A model generated the notes under the pieces. That model did no database searches, was not told the origin of the DNA, and saw only the letters and a program-made list of their open reading frames with translations. Of a stretch of DNA of 64,000 nucleotides, positions 24,321 to 35,470 are shown piece by piece. Location: NCBI GenBank assembly GCA_017607445.1, contig JAEVHH010000001.1, forward strand, positions 6,200,001 to 6,264,000, given 5' to 3'. The stretch is from Histoplasma ohiense (Eukaryota > Ascomycota > Eurotiomycetes > Onygenales > Ajellomycetaceae). Each line of letters starts with the position of its first letter. Positions within the stretch are counted from its first letter, which is position 1. The translations under genes were made by a program, and so were the position numbers.

Positions 24321-25861
24321 TCAAAACACCTCCACAATCTGCTCATCCTCGTCAGCAGCCCCTTTCTCAAACTCCGCCTTAGCCTTCGCCAACGCTGCAT
24401 CTTCTCCCCCGTTGGCTTCCCCTTCCTCATCCCTCATCAGCACCTGCACCAACCGGTCACACCCCTCCCGCGTCCCCTCATCGTCTACATGCAAATGACA
24501 TTCCCGTATGATCGGATACACATTAACCGCCCTCATCAGCTCCCTGCCCTCCCTCGTCGTCGTCAGCAGCAGCAACGTCTCCAAATGTGTCGCGATGATA
24601 TCCTTATCTGAATCCCGCTCTTTGTCCGGCGGTAGAAACTGCAGATCCGGCAGCATGGCCGCGCTCTCTTCATCCGTGAATTCTTCGGGTCCCGCGACTG
24701 GCAACAGAAGGTACGGGAGGATGTTCACCCCGGACTCCGCGAGCAGCTGCGGGTGCGCCTGCACCTCGAACGCGATATTCTTCAGCGTCGACGCCACGCC
24801 CTTTCGACGGATGTGGCTGCGGTGCTCAGTGAAGACGGTGAGTTTGGTGATGGGGATGACGGAGTCGTATTCCTGTCGAGTGAGGAAGTAGGCTCTACCT
24901 TCGTCGTATTTGGAGAGGTCGGCGAAGACATAGGCTAGATAGTCGTAGTTGGAGTCGGCGGCCTTGTTGATGCCGCCATCCTGCCCCTTTATGAAGCAGT
25001 CCATTAATTGGTCGAGGGCCTTTGGGGAGCCAGAGACATCCTTGGGCACGCTGCGGGTTAGGTTTATGATACGCTTGAAGCTATCGGATTTAGCGAGGTT
25101 GGTGAGGAGCATGGTGATTTCGTTGACGTGGGGTTCTTTCTTGTTCTGTTGTGCTCTGTGATTAGATATGTATTTTCGCATTTGAACTAACGTCCCGGTT
25201 GGGAGTGGCGGAGAATTTGAAATAATTACCGTGACTTTACTCAAGAGGGTTTCTAGAAAAGCATCATCTTCAGCTAGCTCTTTGAGAACCTCCTCATCGC
25301 CGGAGAGGTTTATCAATATCGTCAATGCATTTTTGGCGATTGGCTGTAGGTTGTTCGGGGTGTTAATTCATTTATTCATTAAAGTTGAACGAAACCATCC
25401 CAAGGAATTATTGGGATATATATATTTGCGTATGTCGAAAGACACTCACAGTGTAGTCCCGAACAAGTAGTTTAAGATCCCTCACTGGTAGAAGCTGATG
25501 AACCTTGAACAGTGAAGGCTGAGATATCGAGAATCCAAGAAGATTTTCACATGCTGCGTGCTGTCAACTAACTAATCAACAACAAGCAGGAGAAGCACAA
25601 AGGAAACAGCAAATCGAAACGAAGCACAAAATTCATGCCGGGAAACCAGCAAAGACACATTGCCAGAAGACACGATATGCAGGTATCAGAGTGGGCAACA
25701 GACCTATTTGCCGTATCTGGGAGTTTCCATGATGAAGGAACTCTACGAGCTGTATGTGGATACGTAGCAAGGAGTCTCGGGTTAGCTGGAGCACGTCCTC
25801 CCCGTTCTGAATAGGTGGTAGCGGGGGAAACATCGCATACCTCCGCCAATTCAGAGGGCAT
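24321..25861 (-). CDS. HGH1: Hgh1-family chaperone for eEF2
   Basis: Hgh1/FAM203 armadillo-type repeat protein, which in yeast helps translation elongation factor 2 fold with TRiC. Five exons on the minus strand, 25861..25841, 25749..25704, 25553..25450, 25343..25230 and 25145..24321, total 369 residues (yeast 394). The spliced N-terminus MPSELAE-LVEFLHHGN-SQIRQIACENLLGFS matches the family start, and the exon junctions LVRDYT/PIAKNALT and LLSKVT/NKKEPHVNE are conserved. Helical repeats follow, with SYRSHIRRKG-like basic loop (HRSHIRRKGVASTLKN) and the conserved GVNILPYLLLPVAGPEE and LLLLTTTREGRE blocks, ending in an acidic tail. All four introns have GT-AG ends; intron 1 has branch GCTAAC. 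Shorter alternative starts would lose the first helix. Confidence 0.93.
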
Positions 25862-26143
25862 ACCGTCCGTTGCCCGCTATAGATGCGCGATGTTACACCG
25901 AAAGTCTAACCAATTTTGCAAATTACAGAGCTGTCGGAATACAAATTGGAGGGGCGACGGTATTCATGGGGTATTTCTCTATGGGAAATAGAAAAATATG
26001 AAAATAGTAGTCTTTCCTGACTGATATACTCCGTACATTCCAAGTTGATATCTACTAGGAATATGTATGGAAAATGACAAAGAATAATTTTTTGGCTTAG
26101 TCAGTCAGCCCTTAACTACCCATTCCTCTGCCCCGCCGCCTGC

Positions 26144-26195
26144 CTTTGTATACGGAGATAGAGAGGATATTGTTTATTCCTCTTTGTATACGGAG
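26144..26195. repeat. Pair of 14-bp direct repeats, CTTTGTATACGGAG
   Basis: Identical 14-mers at 26144..26157 and 26182..26195, 38 bp apart, each containing the TACGGAG core that recurs elsewhere in the spacers of this window. Confidence 0.8.
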
Positions 26196-26813
26196 TGGAC
26201 CTCATTCGATTATTTTCCGCAGCGATCTCATTTCTGGGTGCTGGGTGTCCTCACACCTCGGCAGCCTCAGACTCCACAATCCACTCCGTCTTTGAATAGA
26301 ATGTTTATAATGACAATTTTTGTTCAACGGAATTGAAGCCGTTGACGAAGCGAATACAGCTAACCAGGCGCCAAAGACATACTCAGGAAATAAAATCCAC
26401 TCCAGGACGATACGACGCCAACCGCAGCAAAGCTCAGCGAGGAATGAAAACACCGTTGGCCCTGGTCGTCCCGCGCTATAAGACACACTTCAGGAGTCAA
26501 CATTGCTTCTGGTGCATGTATGTATGATTATTACAGGTTGACACGCCCCGCTGCGATCCAGCGATTTTGCGCAAATGGCACCAGGCTCTCAGTGCATGCG
26601 GCAAACAATACAGCGCTGATTGGGACCTGGGGACCCGGGCGGTTTATGGATTTATACTCTCCGCCGCGGGTTCTCAAGGGATGTTCTGCATAATGCATGA
26701 AAAAGCAATGCAGGGTTAAATTCCTTTTTTTCTTCCTCGTAGTCCTTATATCAAGGTTATCATCGTTTTGCAGCGGTGTTGAGAGATTTTGTTGACCAAG
26801 GTCGTGGGTTTGC

Positions 26814-26848
26814 ATGGAAGATGGAAGATGGAAGATGGAAGATGGAGG
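26814..26848. repeat. 7-bp tandem repeat (ATGGAAG)n
   Basis: Four perfect copies and one variant copy of ATGGAAG. Simple minisatellite in the HGH1/inositol phosphatase spacer. Confidence 0.85.
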
Positions 26849-27441
26849 AGGGCATTGGGAAACTCCGCTCCGGTTGCCTGCCTGCCTGCTGCCTGCCTGT
26901 GGGGATGTCCTTTGCCAGAGAGATTTCTCAATTGTCAGTTACGGCAAATCTTTGAGGGACCCGGTGGATTTTCCCTGGGTTGTTGCGTACTTCCATAGCT
27001 ATAGTATCATGTCGCAGAATTACTGGCTATCAATTGAGGAGTTAACTAAGATAAGATGATTCCGATAACTACATGAAAAGATTGCAGTAACTAACTATTA
27101 TAAAAAGAGGAGGTATATACATGTATGTACTGTACATACAAGTGAGATTAGGGAATTTCAAGCTGATACAATAAGTTACTTATTAAACGTTGATCCGACA
27201 GATCTACCACTACGAGTACACATATTATTATATATATTCATTCTAGTCATCTTCATCCATTCCCACGGTTTCGTATATCATATCAATTGCGCATTCCAGA
27301 GCTCCAATCACCCATCGTGCGGCGCCTTTCACCCCAATCGCCCTGGACTAAATAGTTACACTTCAATCTTTTAATATTTACTAGAATCCTCCGCTCAACC
27401 CCGCCAAGATAGGATTCGGAAAAAGCTCGCCAACGACGACA

Positions 27442-28588
27442 ATGGCAACAAGCGCAGCCCATGCCCCAGCGCCCGATCTCCAGGAAATCCATGACTTTCT
27501 CATTGATCTGGCCACCCGGGCGGGAGCTGTGATCACCGGTGCGAAGCCATTGGTCAATGGTGTCGACTCCAAAAAGAATAGTAGGGCTGCTCCGCAAACT
27601 TCCAACGCCCGCCATTTGCTTTGCAATGCACCTGTACCTGTCCAGTACATTACGTATCGCCTTACGATGCATATTTGTATGTCTACATATGGGTATATAT
27701 TATTAACACTGCGATTTTTGCGATACAGGCTCCGATCTCGTAACAGAATATGACCGCGCCGTCGAAGCGATGGTCTTCAAGGAGCTCAGATCCAGATATC
27801 CCACATACGAGTAATCTATTGATCTATCTCTACCCGTCCATTATTCAATACCAACCCCCCTCCAGACCACCGCTGACCCAGAATTACATTGCTCCAACTC
27901 CAGATTCATGGGCGAAGAAACCTACCACCTCTCCTCCGTCCTGACGGATGCACCAACCTTCATCGTCGACCCAATCGACGGCACCGTAAACTTCGTCCAC
28001 GGCTTCCCCAACTTCTGCATCTCGCTCGGCCTCACCGTCAACAGGCAGCCCGTCGTCGGCGTCGTATTCAACCCGTCCACCGCCGCCCTCTACTCCGCCA
28101 TCCGCGGCAAGCGCGCGTTCTTCAACCGCACCACCCAGCTGCCGCTGAAGGGCGCCGCCACCGAGCCGTTGCGTGGCCTCCGCAATGCGCTGATCGCGGT
28201 CGAGTGGGGCTCTGATCGCGTCGGGCGCAATTGGGAGACGAAGCTGCGCACCTTCGAGAGGCTGGGGAAGACGGAGGAGGAGGGCGGGGCGATGGTGCAT
28301 TCCATGCGGTGCACGGGGTCTGCGGCGCTGAACATGTGCGCGGTTGCGACGGGGGCTCTTGATCTATACTGGGAGGGCGGCTGTTGGGCGTGGGATGTGT
28401 GTGCGGGTTGGGTGATTGTGACGGAGGCTGGGGGGCTGGTTGTCGATGGGAACCCGGGCGGGTGGGAAGGCCGGGTCGACGGGAGGAAGTATCTAGTCGT
28501 CCGGCCGTCGCCGAATGGGGAGGGCCAGAAAGAGATCATCGAGGAGTTTTGGAGCCACATTCAGGGGACCTTTGATTATTCGCATTGA
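27442..28588 (+). CDS. Inositol monophosphatase family protein
   Basis: Mg-dependent inositol-1-phosphate phosphatase family (IMPase; the Aspergillus quinate-cluster QutG is a relative), 301 residues from exons 27442..27580, 27729..27810 and 27904..28588. The family hydrolyses myo-inositol monophosphates in the cytosol. Metal ligands are visible: GEE at 77-79, DPIDGT with D96 and D99 (96-101), and WDVCAG with D238. The spliced joins SSDLVTEYDRAVE and YEFMGEETY match the family and validate both introns; intron 2 has a CTGAC branch site. No signal peptide. Divergent from HGH1. Nothing nearby suggests a quinate cluster, so a housekeeping phosphatase is more likely. Confidence 0.93.
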
Positions 28589-30244
28589 GGGCGTTTCTCT
28601 TCTGTTTCTTCTTTTGCCTTTTTTGGCCTTTGCGGGAACGTAGAATTCGGTTGAGATGCGCTCCGAACACGCCCGGCAACCCGTCATGCAGCTAAGTGGA
28701 AGGAACAGTGTGGTTATGGTGTATGATTATGGCCCATCTCTAATCCCGTTCATTTCTACTATGGGGAATACGCTCTTCATGTGCCATTGTTTGTGATTTC
28801 GACAATATCAAAAAGAGAAAAAGACAAGGCGGGGGAAAACGAGAACTAGCTAAACACTTAGGTAGTGGCTTGCTGGAGCATTCAGATCGATACAAGTTTT
28901 TGTTCAGTATATAGATAGACGAGGAGGGTGAGTTTTTAGACGATAGGAACTGGTTCTAAAAAAATAAGGCTGCAAAAAGGTAACTACCATAGAATAAGTA
29001 CTAGTATTCTGTCTTTTTGAAATAGCTACTGTGTACCAGGGAGCCAATCTATATCAGAATACATTTGCAGCCATTCAAAACGGGCTATCAGCGCTGTATG
29101 AATTGGGGATGGAATTTGGATTTGCCCCACCACAATCAAGCAACGTCACTCAACACCCATTTTTGGTACTTTACATATCATCATTCTTGTCCAAACCAGC
29201 ATCAAAATGTCTTTTTCGCTAAGTCCAATCTGCAACCACTATAAAAAAAAAAAAAAAACAAAAAAAACAAAGAAACTGAATCCTTCGAAGATAATAATTT
29301 AAAAAAGGTAGCCAACAGCTACTAGCCAACAGCCCCGTTTCGATTCTGGAGTTCCGTCGAATTGATGAGCTCAGATAGCCACTAACTTTCCTGCCTGATC
29401 CCATAATGATACCCTGATAGCGAAATGACGAGAATGATGATTGAATCGACCAGGACTCAGCTCGGCATGCCTCATCATCTGCCAGCTGGCCAGCTGCTGT
29501 TGGCTCGCCATGAGCCCGAAGGCGTCGCATGCAAAGCTACCCGCTTGCTTCACCACTCAGTTTCGCCCTGCGTTTCTTGTATCTTATTCCTTTTTTAATA
29601 AAGAAAAGAATAAGAAAGAAAAAAAGAAAAGAAAAGAGAAGAAAAGAATAAGAGAAGAACATGCAGCAGCTCTAACTAGAGAGTAAAATGACCTAGTATC
29701 TCAACGCCATCGCCGAGGGCGAAAGCAGCGTTGGGTTGCGATTTGGGCATGTTTCGCGGGTTTGGAGTCATCACCAGCACCATCAGCATCATCATGGTCC
29801 AACCATCGGTCCCTCTTCCCCAACTTGTTCCTGCGACCCGGTCTGTCCACATCTCGCAAACGAACAGTTCATGCGACCCTCGCTGGCTGGCAGACTGGTG
29901 ACATGGGTGCTTCGCTGTGGTGGTGCGAGGAGGGGCGTCTCCATTGCCCAATTGGAGTTTTTTCCTTTCCAGTTCCAGTATCCCATACCATTTAACTTAC
30001 AGCAAAACTCTGGATTGGAGGCCCGGCGCGGGTTGGCAGAATGAAGGGGGGGGGGAGATGAGGGATGTTGAAAACACAAGAGTTCGACTTCTCTTTGAGC
30101 TTTTCTTTGCTGCTCCCTTGCTTCGGACTTTCTGGAAAAGCTACTTCCTGATGATCCTCTAGACACTGAGGACCAACTTCTCCATGGGGGAGGGGCAAAA
30201 CAAGCAGAAACCTTTCACTTCTCTCCCAGCATCTACCAGCAGCA
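28589..30244. other. Intergenic, no gene seen
   Basis: 1.66-kb spacer between two plus-strand genes. It contains an adenine-rich stretch at 29243-29270 and an A/G-rich tract at 29595-29660. Several short open frames overlap on both strands with inconsistent composition; none is supported. Confidence 0.55.
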
Positions 30245-31941
30245 ATGAAGGTTAAGGACGCGAATGAGAAGAGAGAACCATTCCACCCTCATAACTCTCA
30301 CAAATTCGCGACCTATTCGAGCATGGCTCCTCTCATTCGAAGTCTATTTTTCTTTACTACTAGCGGAGCTGAAGGACGAACGACCAGCTCGAGAAACCCA
30401 GCGCGTACTACATCGGTTTTAGATTCGGAACACAATCACTGCCAACGTCGACGACAGTCTAGTCACCCTAAGGAAGGAGACCAATATAGATGCCATCGAC
30501 GCAAGTCTCGTCGAACCCATTCTACGGAGGAGAAGTCCGAAAATGCCTCCCGAGAGAACCACAGGGCCCAGAAAGATTCCGCACCTCCCAAAAAGACTCA
30601 TTCTCGCAGAGATCTCTCATCGACCGTGTCAATGCCAATGCCAGTAAACTCAAGCATTATTAGCACAGACCGTCCAACGGTGTCTTCTAGAGGAAAGATA
30701 AAGGAATCGGTTCGCAGGGATCCCCTCAAACGAAGCGCTACACAACGCGCCGTAGCGGAATCGTGGATGAAACCCAGTCCTTCCCCGATATCCCTCCCTC
30801 TTCGACTCGGTGAGCAGTCAGATTGGAACCTTGCAAAAACGGCTCTCAGATCATCAGCCCCAAAAACCAAGTCTGGAAAACAAGTGTCCCCTGCAAAGCA
30901 AGGGAGAAAGGGTGGGGGAGTCAAAAAAATTACGTCTCCCATATCGGTGCCGGAAAAGACGTAAGTACTGTGCCTGCTCATTTACCCAACTGTGAGACTC
31001 TCTCTTTTTATCATGAACGTTTCTCTTCCCCAATTTGACCATTCGAGTATAGAGTTACATGCTTAACGTGTTTCGACGACATCCCCGTGAGCAAAGCCGC
31101 CCAGCTTTCCTGTTCCCACAGCATGTGTGAAGACTGCCTTAAGCGCTTGTTTACATTGTCAGTAACTGACCCGCAACACATGCCCCCAAAATGCTGCACA
31201 ACGGATCACATTCCCCTTAAGCACGTCGACAACCTATTTGACATAGAATTCAAGATCAAGTGGAACACAAAATACAAGGAATACACCACAAAAAACCGAT
31301 TATACTGTCCTTCCAAAGGCTGCGGAGAGTGGATCAAACCCAGCAACATCCATATCGACACCAGCGGCGGCGCCACAGGCGGCCGCAGATTCGGCATATG
31401 TGTGAGCTGCCATACCAAAGTATGCGGGCTGTGCAATGGAAAATGGCACATCGATGGCGAGTGCCCAAAGGACGATGAGATGAAACGCTTTGTCGAGACA
31501 GCCAGGGAAAACGGCTGGCAGCGTTGCTACAGCTGCTCGGCCATGGTTGAATTGACCGAAGGCTGCAACCACATGACCTGCCGCTGTGGAGCTGAGTTCT
31601 GCATCGTATGCGCTGCCAGGTGGAAGACGTGCGCATGTCCCTGGTTCAATAACTTCAGGCACATCCTGATGGAGGACCCAGACGATGTAGTTCCCCCGCA
31701 GGTCCCGCTACCGCAGAACAATCCGTATTTTGATCCTGTGGATTTGGCTGCTGTTGCTGCTGCTTATTATGGGCAAATTCATGTCGGTTACCTGGCGAAT
31801 CCCAATGAGCCGCTTTTCCAACCGAGAGCGGGGCGTGAGGCAGTGCCGTTTGGGGGCAATGCCAATGGAGGTTTCGTCGCGCCATTTGAAGATATGGGCG
31901 GCTATGGTGAAGTTCCTCAAGCTGCTCCGGTTCACAGATAG
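30245..31941 (+). CDS. RBR-type E3 ubiquitin ligase (RING1-IBR-RING2)
   Basis: 534 residues from exons 30245..30960 and 31053..31941 (92-bp intron with GTAAGT donor). RBR ligases take ubiquitin from an E2 onto a RING2 cysteine before passing it to substrate. RING1: C242, C245, C259, H261, C264, C267, C286. IBR: CPSKGCG ... CVSCHTKVCGLC ... HIDGEC. RING2: RCYSC ... EGCNHMTCRCG ... FCIVC, with C410 in GCNHMTC at the catalytic position. The N-terminal 230 residues are basic, Ser/Thr-rich and without a recognised domain; the ATG at 30245 is the first in frame, but an unannotated upstream exon is possible, so the N-terminus is the weak part. The C-terminus (DPVDLAAVAAAYYG) is unique. Substrate is unknown. 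Confidence 0.88.
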
Positions 31942-32403
31942 CACCATTAACAACTTGGTGTGCCACGGTTCAATGATAACCCCGTTTAATATTTGGTATT
32001 AGGCTGTGCGCTCAAAACAACGGTTTCTTCGGGATAGTTGGGTAAAGGCAATTAGAGCTGGGGACGAAATGGACTGGAATCGGAGGCCTTGGTTTACATC
32101 GTTATTTGTACTATACATACATTCGCCTTTAATATATACTGTCTGTGGCGTTCTTTTTCCTCCCCCGATTTTACCTATACTTTGTTATTTATCTTCATTG
32201 GGCGTCTAGTAAAGTGCCCCAAAATATTCCAGGGAAAATGGTCAAAATACATTCCCTTATATATCCAGATATATATACATTTTTGGTCAAGTTGTTCTGA
32301 TTAGTCACTCAACCGTCTTGCAGACTAAATTTTTCCGCCACTTCATGTCTACTACCTACTGCCTTTGCGACATTCCTACCAATAATGAACACTAACAGTT
32401 GGA
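31942..32403. other. Intergenic spacer
   Basis: 462 bp between the RBR ligase stop and the Rieske-DUF455 start, both plus strand. T-rich 3' UTR-like first half; CACTAACAG occurs 9 bases before the start codon but I found no matching donor. Confidence 0.5.
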
Positions 32404-33882
32404 ATGTCCATTGCCCTGCATACAAGAATGTCTATTAGACTAGGCTCTCTTTTAGACTTTGCACAGGCTCGATATGTCATCCATCTTTCTGACGGAAAAC
32501 GTCTAGTCCTTTTCCGTTTACCATCGATTGAGTCTTCATCCACATCCGTGCCCAGGACCAACGAAACACAAGATGGGTGGTCATACTATGCCATGGAAGC
32601 AGAGTGCCCTCATGCTGGGGGTCCCATGGAAGAATCACATGTCGATATTGAAGATTCCGCCTATGTGGTCTCTTGCCCCTGGCATGCATACGACTTCAAC
32701 GTGGAGACTGGAGAGTCCAGTGTTGGGATTAAAACCTGCACGTTTCCCATTGATATAAAAGATCAGGTTGTTTATTTGCAATATAACGTAAAGGATGGCG
32801 GGATAGGTGATGTGGTGCTGGGCAAGGTAGAACCTGTCAGCGAGAAGGTCATGTTAAAAAATCGTGAAAAGCGCGTGAAACGAAAGAAGAAGCAACCAGC
32901 GTCGCCGGTGTCTACAAGTACCAATGATGTTATTACTCATACGACCTCTGAGGATATGGAAGGGGAGGAGGAGGGGCTGGATGCTGTGGGCATCCCTCGT
33001 TATCTAGACGAACACGCTACATTTTGTGATTGGGCTGTCCACATCCTGAATACAGCCAACCCTGAACACAAAATCGAACTAACAACACATTTTTTCTCTC
33101 TTTTCTCTCAGAAAGAGACCTCTCCCACCTCGATGCCCCTGGGGCGGGGAACCGTGACTCCCCCAGACCAACCACCCCGCCCAGAGAGCTTATCAGAGGT
33201 CAACCCCTGGGAAGCGCCCAAGCCTGGCAGAGGCGGGAACCTAAAAAGCCGAATCACCATGTTACATGCACTCGCCAACATTGAGCTCTGGGCAATCGAT
33301 CTCGCCATCGACATTTGCGTACGATTCTCCACGTTCCGAACAAACACGGAATCGAAACGGGAACTTCCCCGCACTTTCTTCCACGACTTCCTTAAAGTCG
33401 CCGCAGATGAGGCAAAACACTTCTCGCTCCTGCGCACGCGCTTGGAGCAACTAGGCTCACGCTTCGGCGCTCTCCCCGTTCATCACGGCCTCTGGCTCTC
33501 CGCCACGGAAACCGCGCATGATATCCGCGCCCGCATCAGCATTATCGCGCTCGTGCACGAAGCCAGGGGCTTGGACGTCAATCCTATGACGATCCAGAAA
33601 TTCCGTAATGCGGGTGACATGGAGAGCGTGGCGACGTTAGAGATTATCCATAACGATGAAATCACGCATGTTACGACCGGGCATAGGTGGTTGACTTGGA
33701 TTTGTGAGCAAGAAGGGGCGGATGCGGTGCAAGTGTTCAGAGAGAATGTGAAGAAGCATTTCAAGGGTGCGCTTAAGGGGCCATTTAATGAAGAGGATAG
33801 GGCCAAGGCTGGCATGGACAGGAGGTGGTATGGGGAAAGGGATAATAGTGGTAGTCCTACAGTGGCGGTGATGGCTTCCTAG
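32404..33882 (+). CDS. Rieske [2Fe-2S] domain fused to DUF455 ferritin-like diiron domain
   Basis: Single-exon, 492 residues. Residues about 20-130 form a Rieske ferredoxin-like domain with cluster ligands C68 and H70 (CPHAGG) and C91 and H94 (CPWHAYDF). A Lys-rich linker (about 148-200) leads to a DUF455 domain (about 205-475) with HILNTANPEHKIELT, HALANIELWAIDLA, ADEAKHF, HEARGLD and NDEITHV. The residues E294, E336-xx-H339, E386 and E419-xx-H422 fit the paired carboxylate/histidine pattern of a ferritin-like diiron site. DUF455 has no settled function; relatives of the ferritin-like clan include the tRNA hydroxylase MiaE. The fusion suggests an electron-transfer domain feeding a diiron oxygenase, which is inference. 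No targeting signal; a second Met at residue 9 is an alternative start. Confidence 0.9.
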   Translation: MSIALHTRMSIRLGSLLDFAQARYVIHLSDGKRLVLFRLPSIESSSTSVPRTNETQDGWSYYAMEAECPHAGGPMEESHVDIEDSAYVVSCPWHAYDFNVETGESSVGIKTCTFPIDIKDQVVYLQYNVKDGGIGDVVLGKVEPVSEKVMLKNREKRVKRKKKQPASPVSTSTNDVITHTTSEDMEGEEEGLDAVGIPRYLDEHATFCDWAVHILNTANPEHKIELTTHFFSLFSQKETSPTSMPLGRGTVTPPDQPPRPESLSEVNPWEAPKPGRGGNLKSRITMLHALANIELWAIDLAIDICVRFSTFRTNTESKRELPRTFFHDFLKVAADEAKHFSLLRTRLEQLGSRFGALPVHHGLWLSATETAHDIRARISIIALVHEARGLDVNPMTIQKFRNAGDMESVATLEIIHNDEITHVTTGHRWLTWICEQEGADAVQVFRENVKKHFKGALKGPFNEEDRAKAGMDRRWYGERDNSGSPTVAVMAS

Positions 33883-34869
33883 GAACAACGCATGGGATGA
33901 GACAAACCAAGATGTGAGATTGGGTCAATGAGAAATGAAAGCCTTCATTTTAAACTATTTACCATGACTTCACCCACATAAACCCAAAGTCGGTAGAGCA
34001 AGTTCGCATCATCAGAACATGATATCCGCCTGTTGGCAACAACATTAACACACTGGCTACAATCAACAGGCGGCAACAGGCCCTATCGCCGCCCACACAC
34101 GATCTCCCATGCAAAAAATTGTTGGCTTGAAAAAATGGAAAGAAACAACAAAACCAAAACCAAAAGGACCATGAAACTACCCCTTCATCGCCGCAGGTCA
34201 CGGTGACTCCTGCTGAAAGTTCAAATCCCGTTGAAGAGGGACATCGTCCGAATTATGCAAATGCACAAGTATCCCATGGACTTGCCACCGGAACATACAT
34301 ATATCAGCGCACACAGCTTAAACACCTATATTCGCGACGCTTTGAAATACACGATGAATGCGCATGGAGCACCCTCCATGTCCCTGGCTCCACGGGGGGG
34401 AAGCAGAATATTCTTCTGCAAATCTTGAAAAGCAATCGGGGTCTTCACTAAGGACAAAACCAACATACAATGGGTGGGCACCATTAGTACAGCTCCGCCA
34501 TTCACATTCCGGTCAACCCTCCTTCCCACAGAACTTCGAAAGAAAATAAAAATGGCAGATGTGCGAAACCTTCTTAAGCACACGAGACAGCGGGAACCTT
34601 TATGCGTCCGTCGAATGCTTGAACAACGGCAAATGCAAATAGCTCAACGAGCCGCGCCTTGGCAAATCCTCGAATCACTTTCTCGATGCAGCATGGGTAT
34701 TATGAGGGGGAGGGGCTTACTGAGCCGATCCCGCGGGTTGGCTCGGTGGGCAAGTGGATGGATATCCTCCGTTTCTGCGCTGGCGAAGAATTACCCGCTC
34801 AGCCGTGAATTCCCAAAACAATTACATCCTCTATGTACTTTGCACATGCGGTACACATTGCCTCGAAAC

Positions 34870-34927
<58 letters not shown>

Positions 34928-35470
34928 AAACTCTAGGATAACAGAGAGATCGTGTGAAATGCACGCCTTCAACTCATGAACTCATATGGCCGATGTTAAG
35001 ATCTAGAAGAACAGCAATGAATGATCTAGGGCCAAAGGAAAAGAGCAAGAATCTAAGCAGTTAATCTAAGGGGGTTTATAGATAACGACAGAAACAACTT
35101 AAACTCCCCCAACTGTTCAATTAAGTGAGCGGGTCTCGTACGCAGTCACGTAGTATTTATATAAAAGAAAAGGGTATTATACCAAAGTGCGATCATGGGA
35201 ATCGAAAATCGACCAAAAGAGCTCCCAAGAGCCAAAAAGAAAACCCCGACCCAACGTCACCTTCATGATTCCGCCTCGTAGTATGATTATAGTTAATTAT
35301 TATTATTATTACTAGATTATTTAATTCTATCCCCCAATCCGTCCATTTCCAACGCCCCTGGCCGACGCAGCAGTTCTATAAACTTCGCAAACCTCCGATT
35401 TACTCATTCCTCTAGCATTAACTTTCGTCGTCGGAGACTCTATCGGCTCGTTCCTCGCAAAATAACATCA
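33883..35470. other. Intergenic, convergent 3' ends
   Basis: 1.59-kb spacer between the Rieske-DUF455 gene (+) and the lipase gene (-). Contains the CT/TA microsatellite at 34873-34927. Two short open frames (34231..34428 and one starting at 34552) were examined and not accepted. Confidence 0.5.
34873..34927. repeat. Compound microsatellite (CT)20(AT)n
   Basis: Twenty perfect CT units followed by about seven AT units. Confidence 0.95.

Larger units (their letters stand above)
25862..27441. other. Intergenic, divergent HGH1 / inositol phosphatase
   Basis: 1.58-kb spacer holding both promoters. It contains a 14-bp direct repeat (26144 and 26182) and a 7-bp tandem repeat (26814..26848), listed separately. 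Short open frames on both strands have no recognisable content. Confidence 0.6.

Noticed and set aside
34203..34235. GTTCAAATCC resembling a tRNA B box
   Set aside because: No A box or cloverleaf could be folded upstream.
34231..34428. 65-residue open frame in the spacer after the Rieske-DUF455 gene
   Set aside because: Has no ATG start (first codon TTG), is short, and I recognise no family; no neighbouring exon completes it.
34552..34941. Frame starting MADVRNLLK, like the start of a ZNF830-type zinc-finger protein
   Set aside because: After eight residues the match ends; no zinc-finger cysteines follow and the frame runs into a CT microsatellite.
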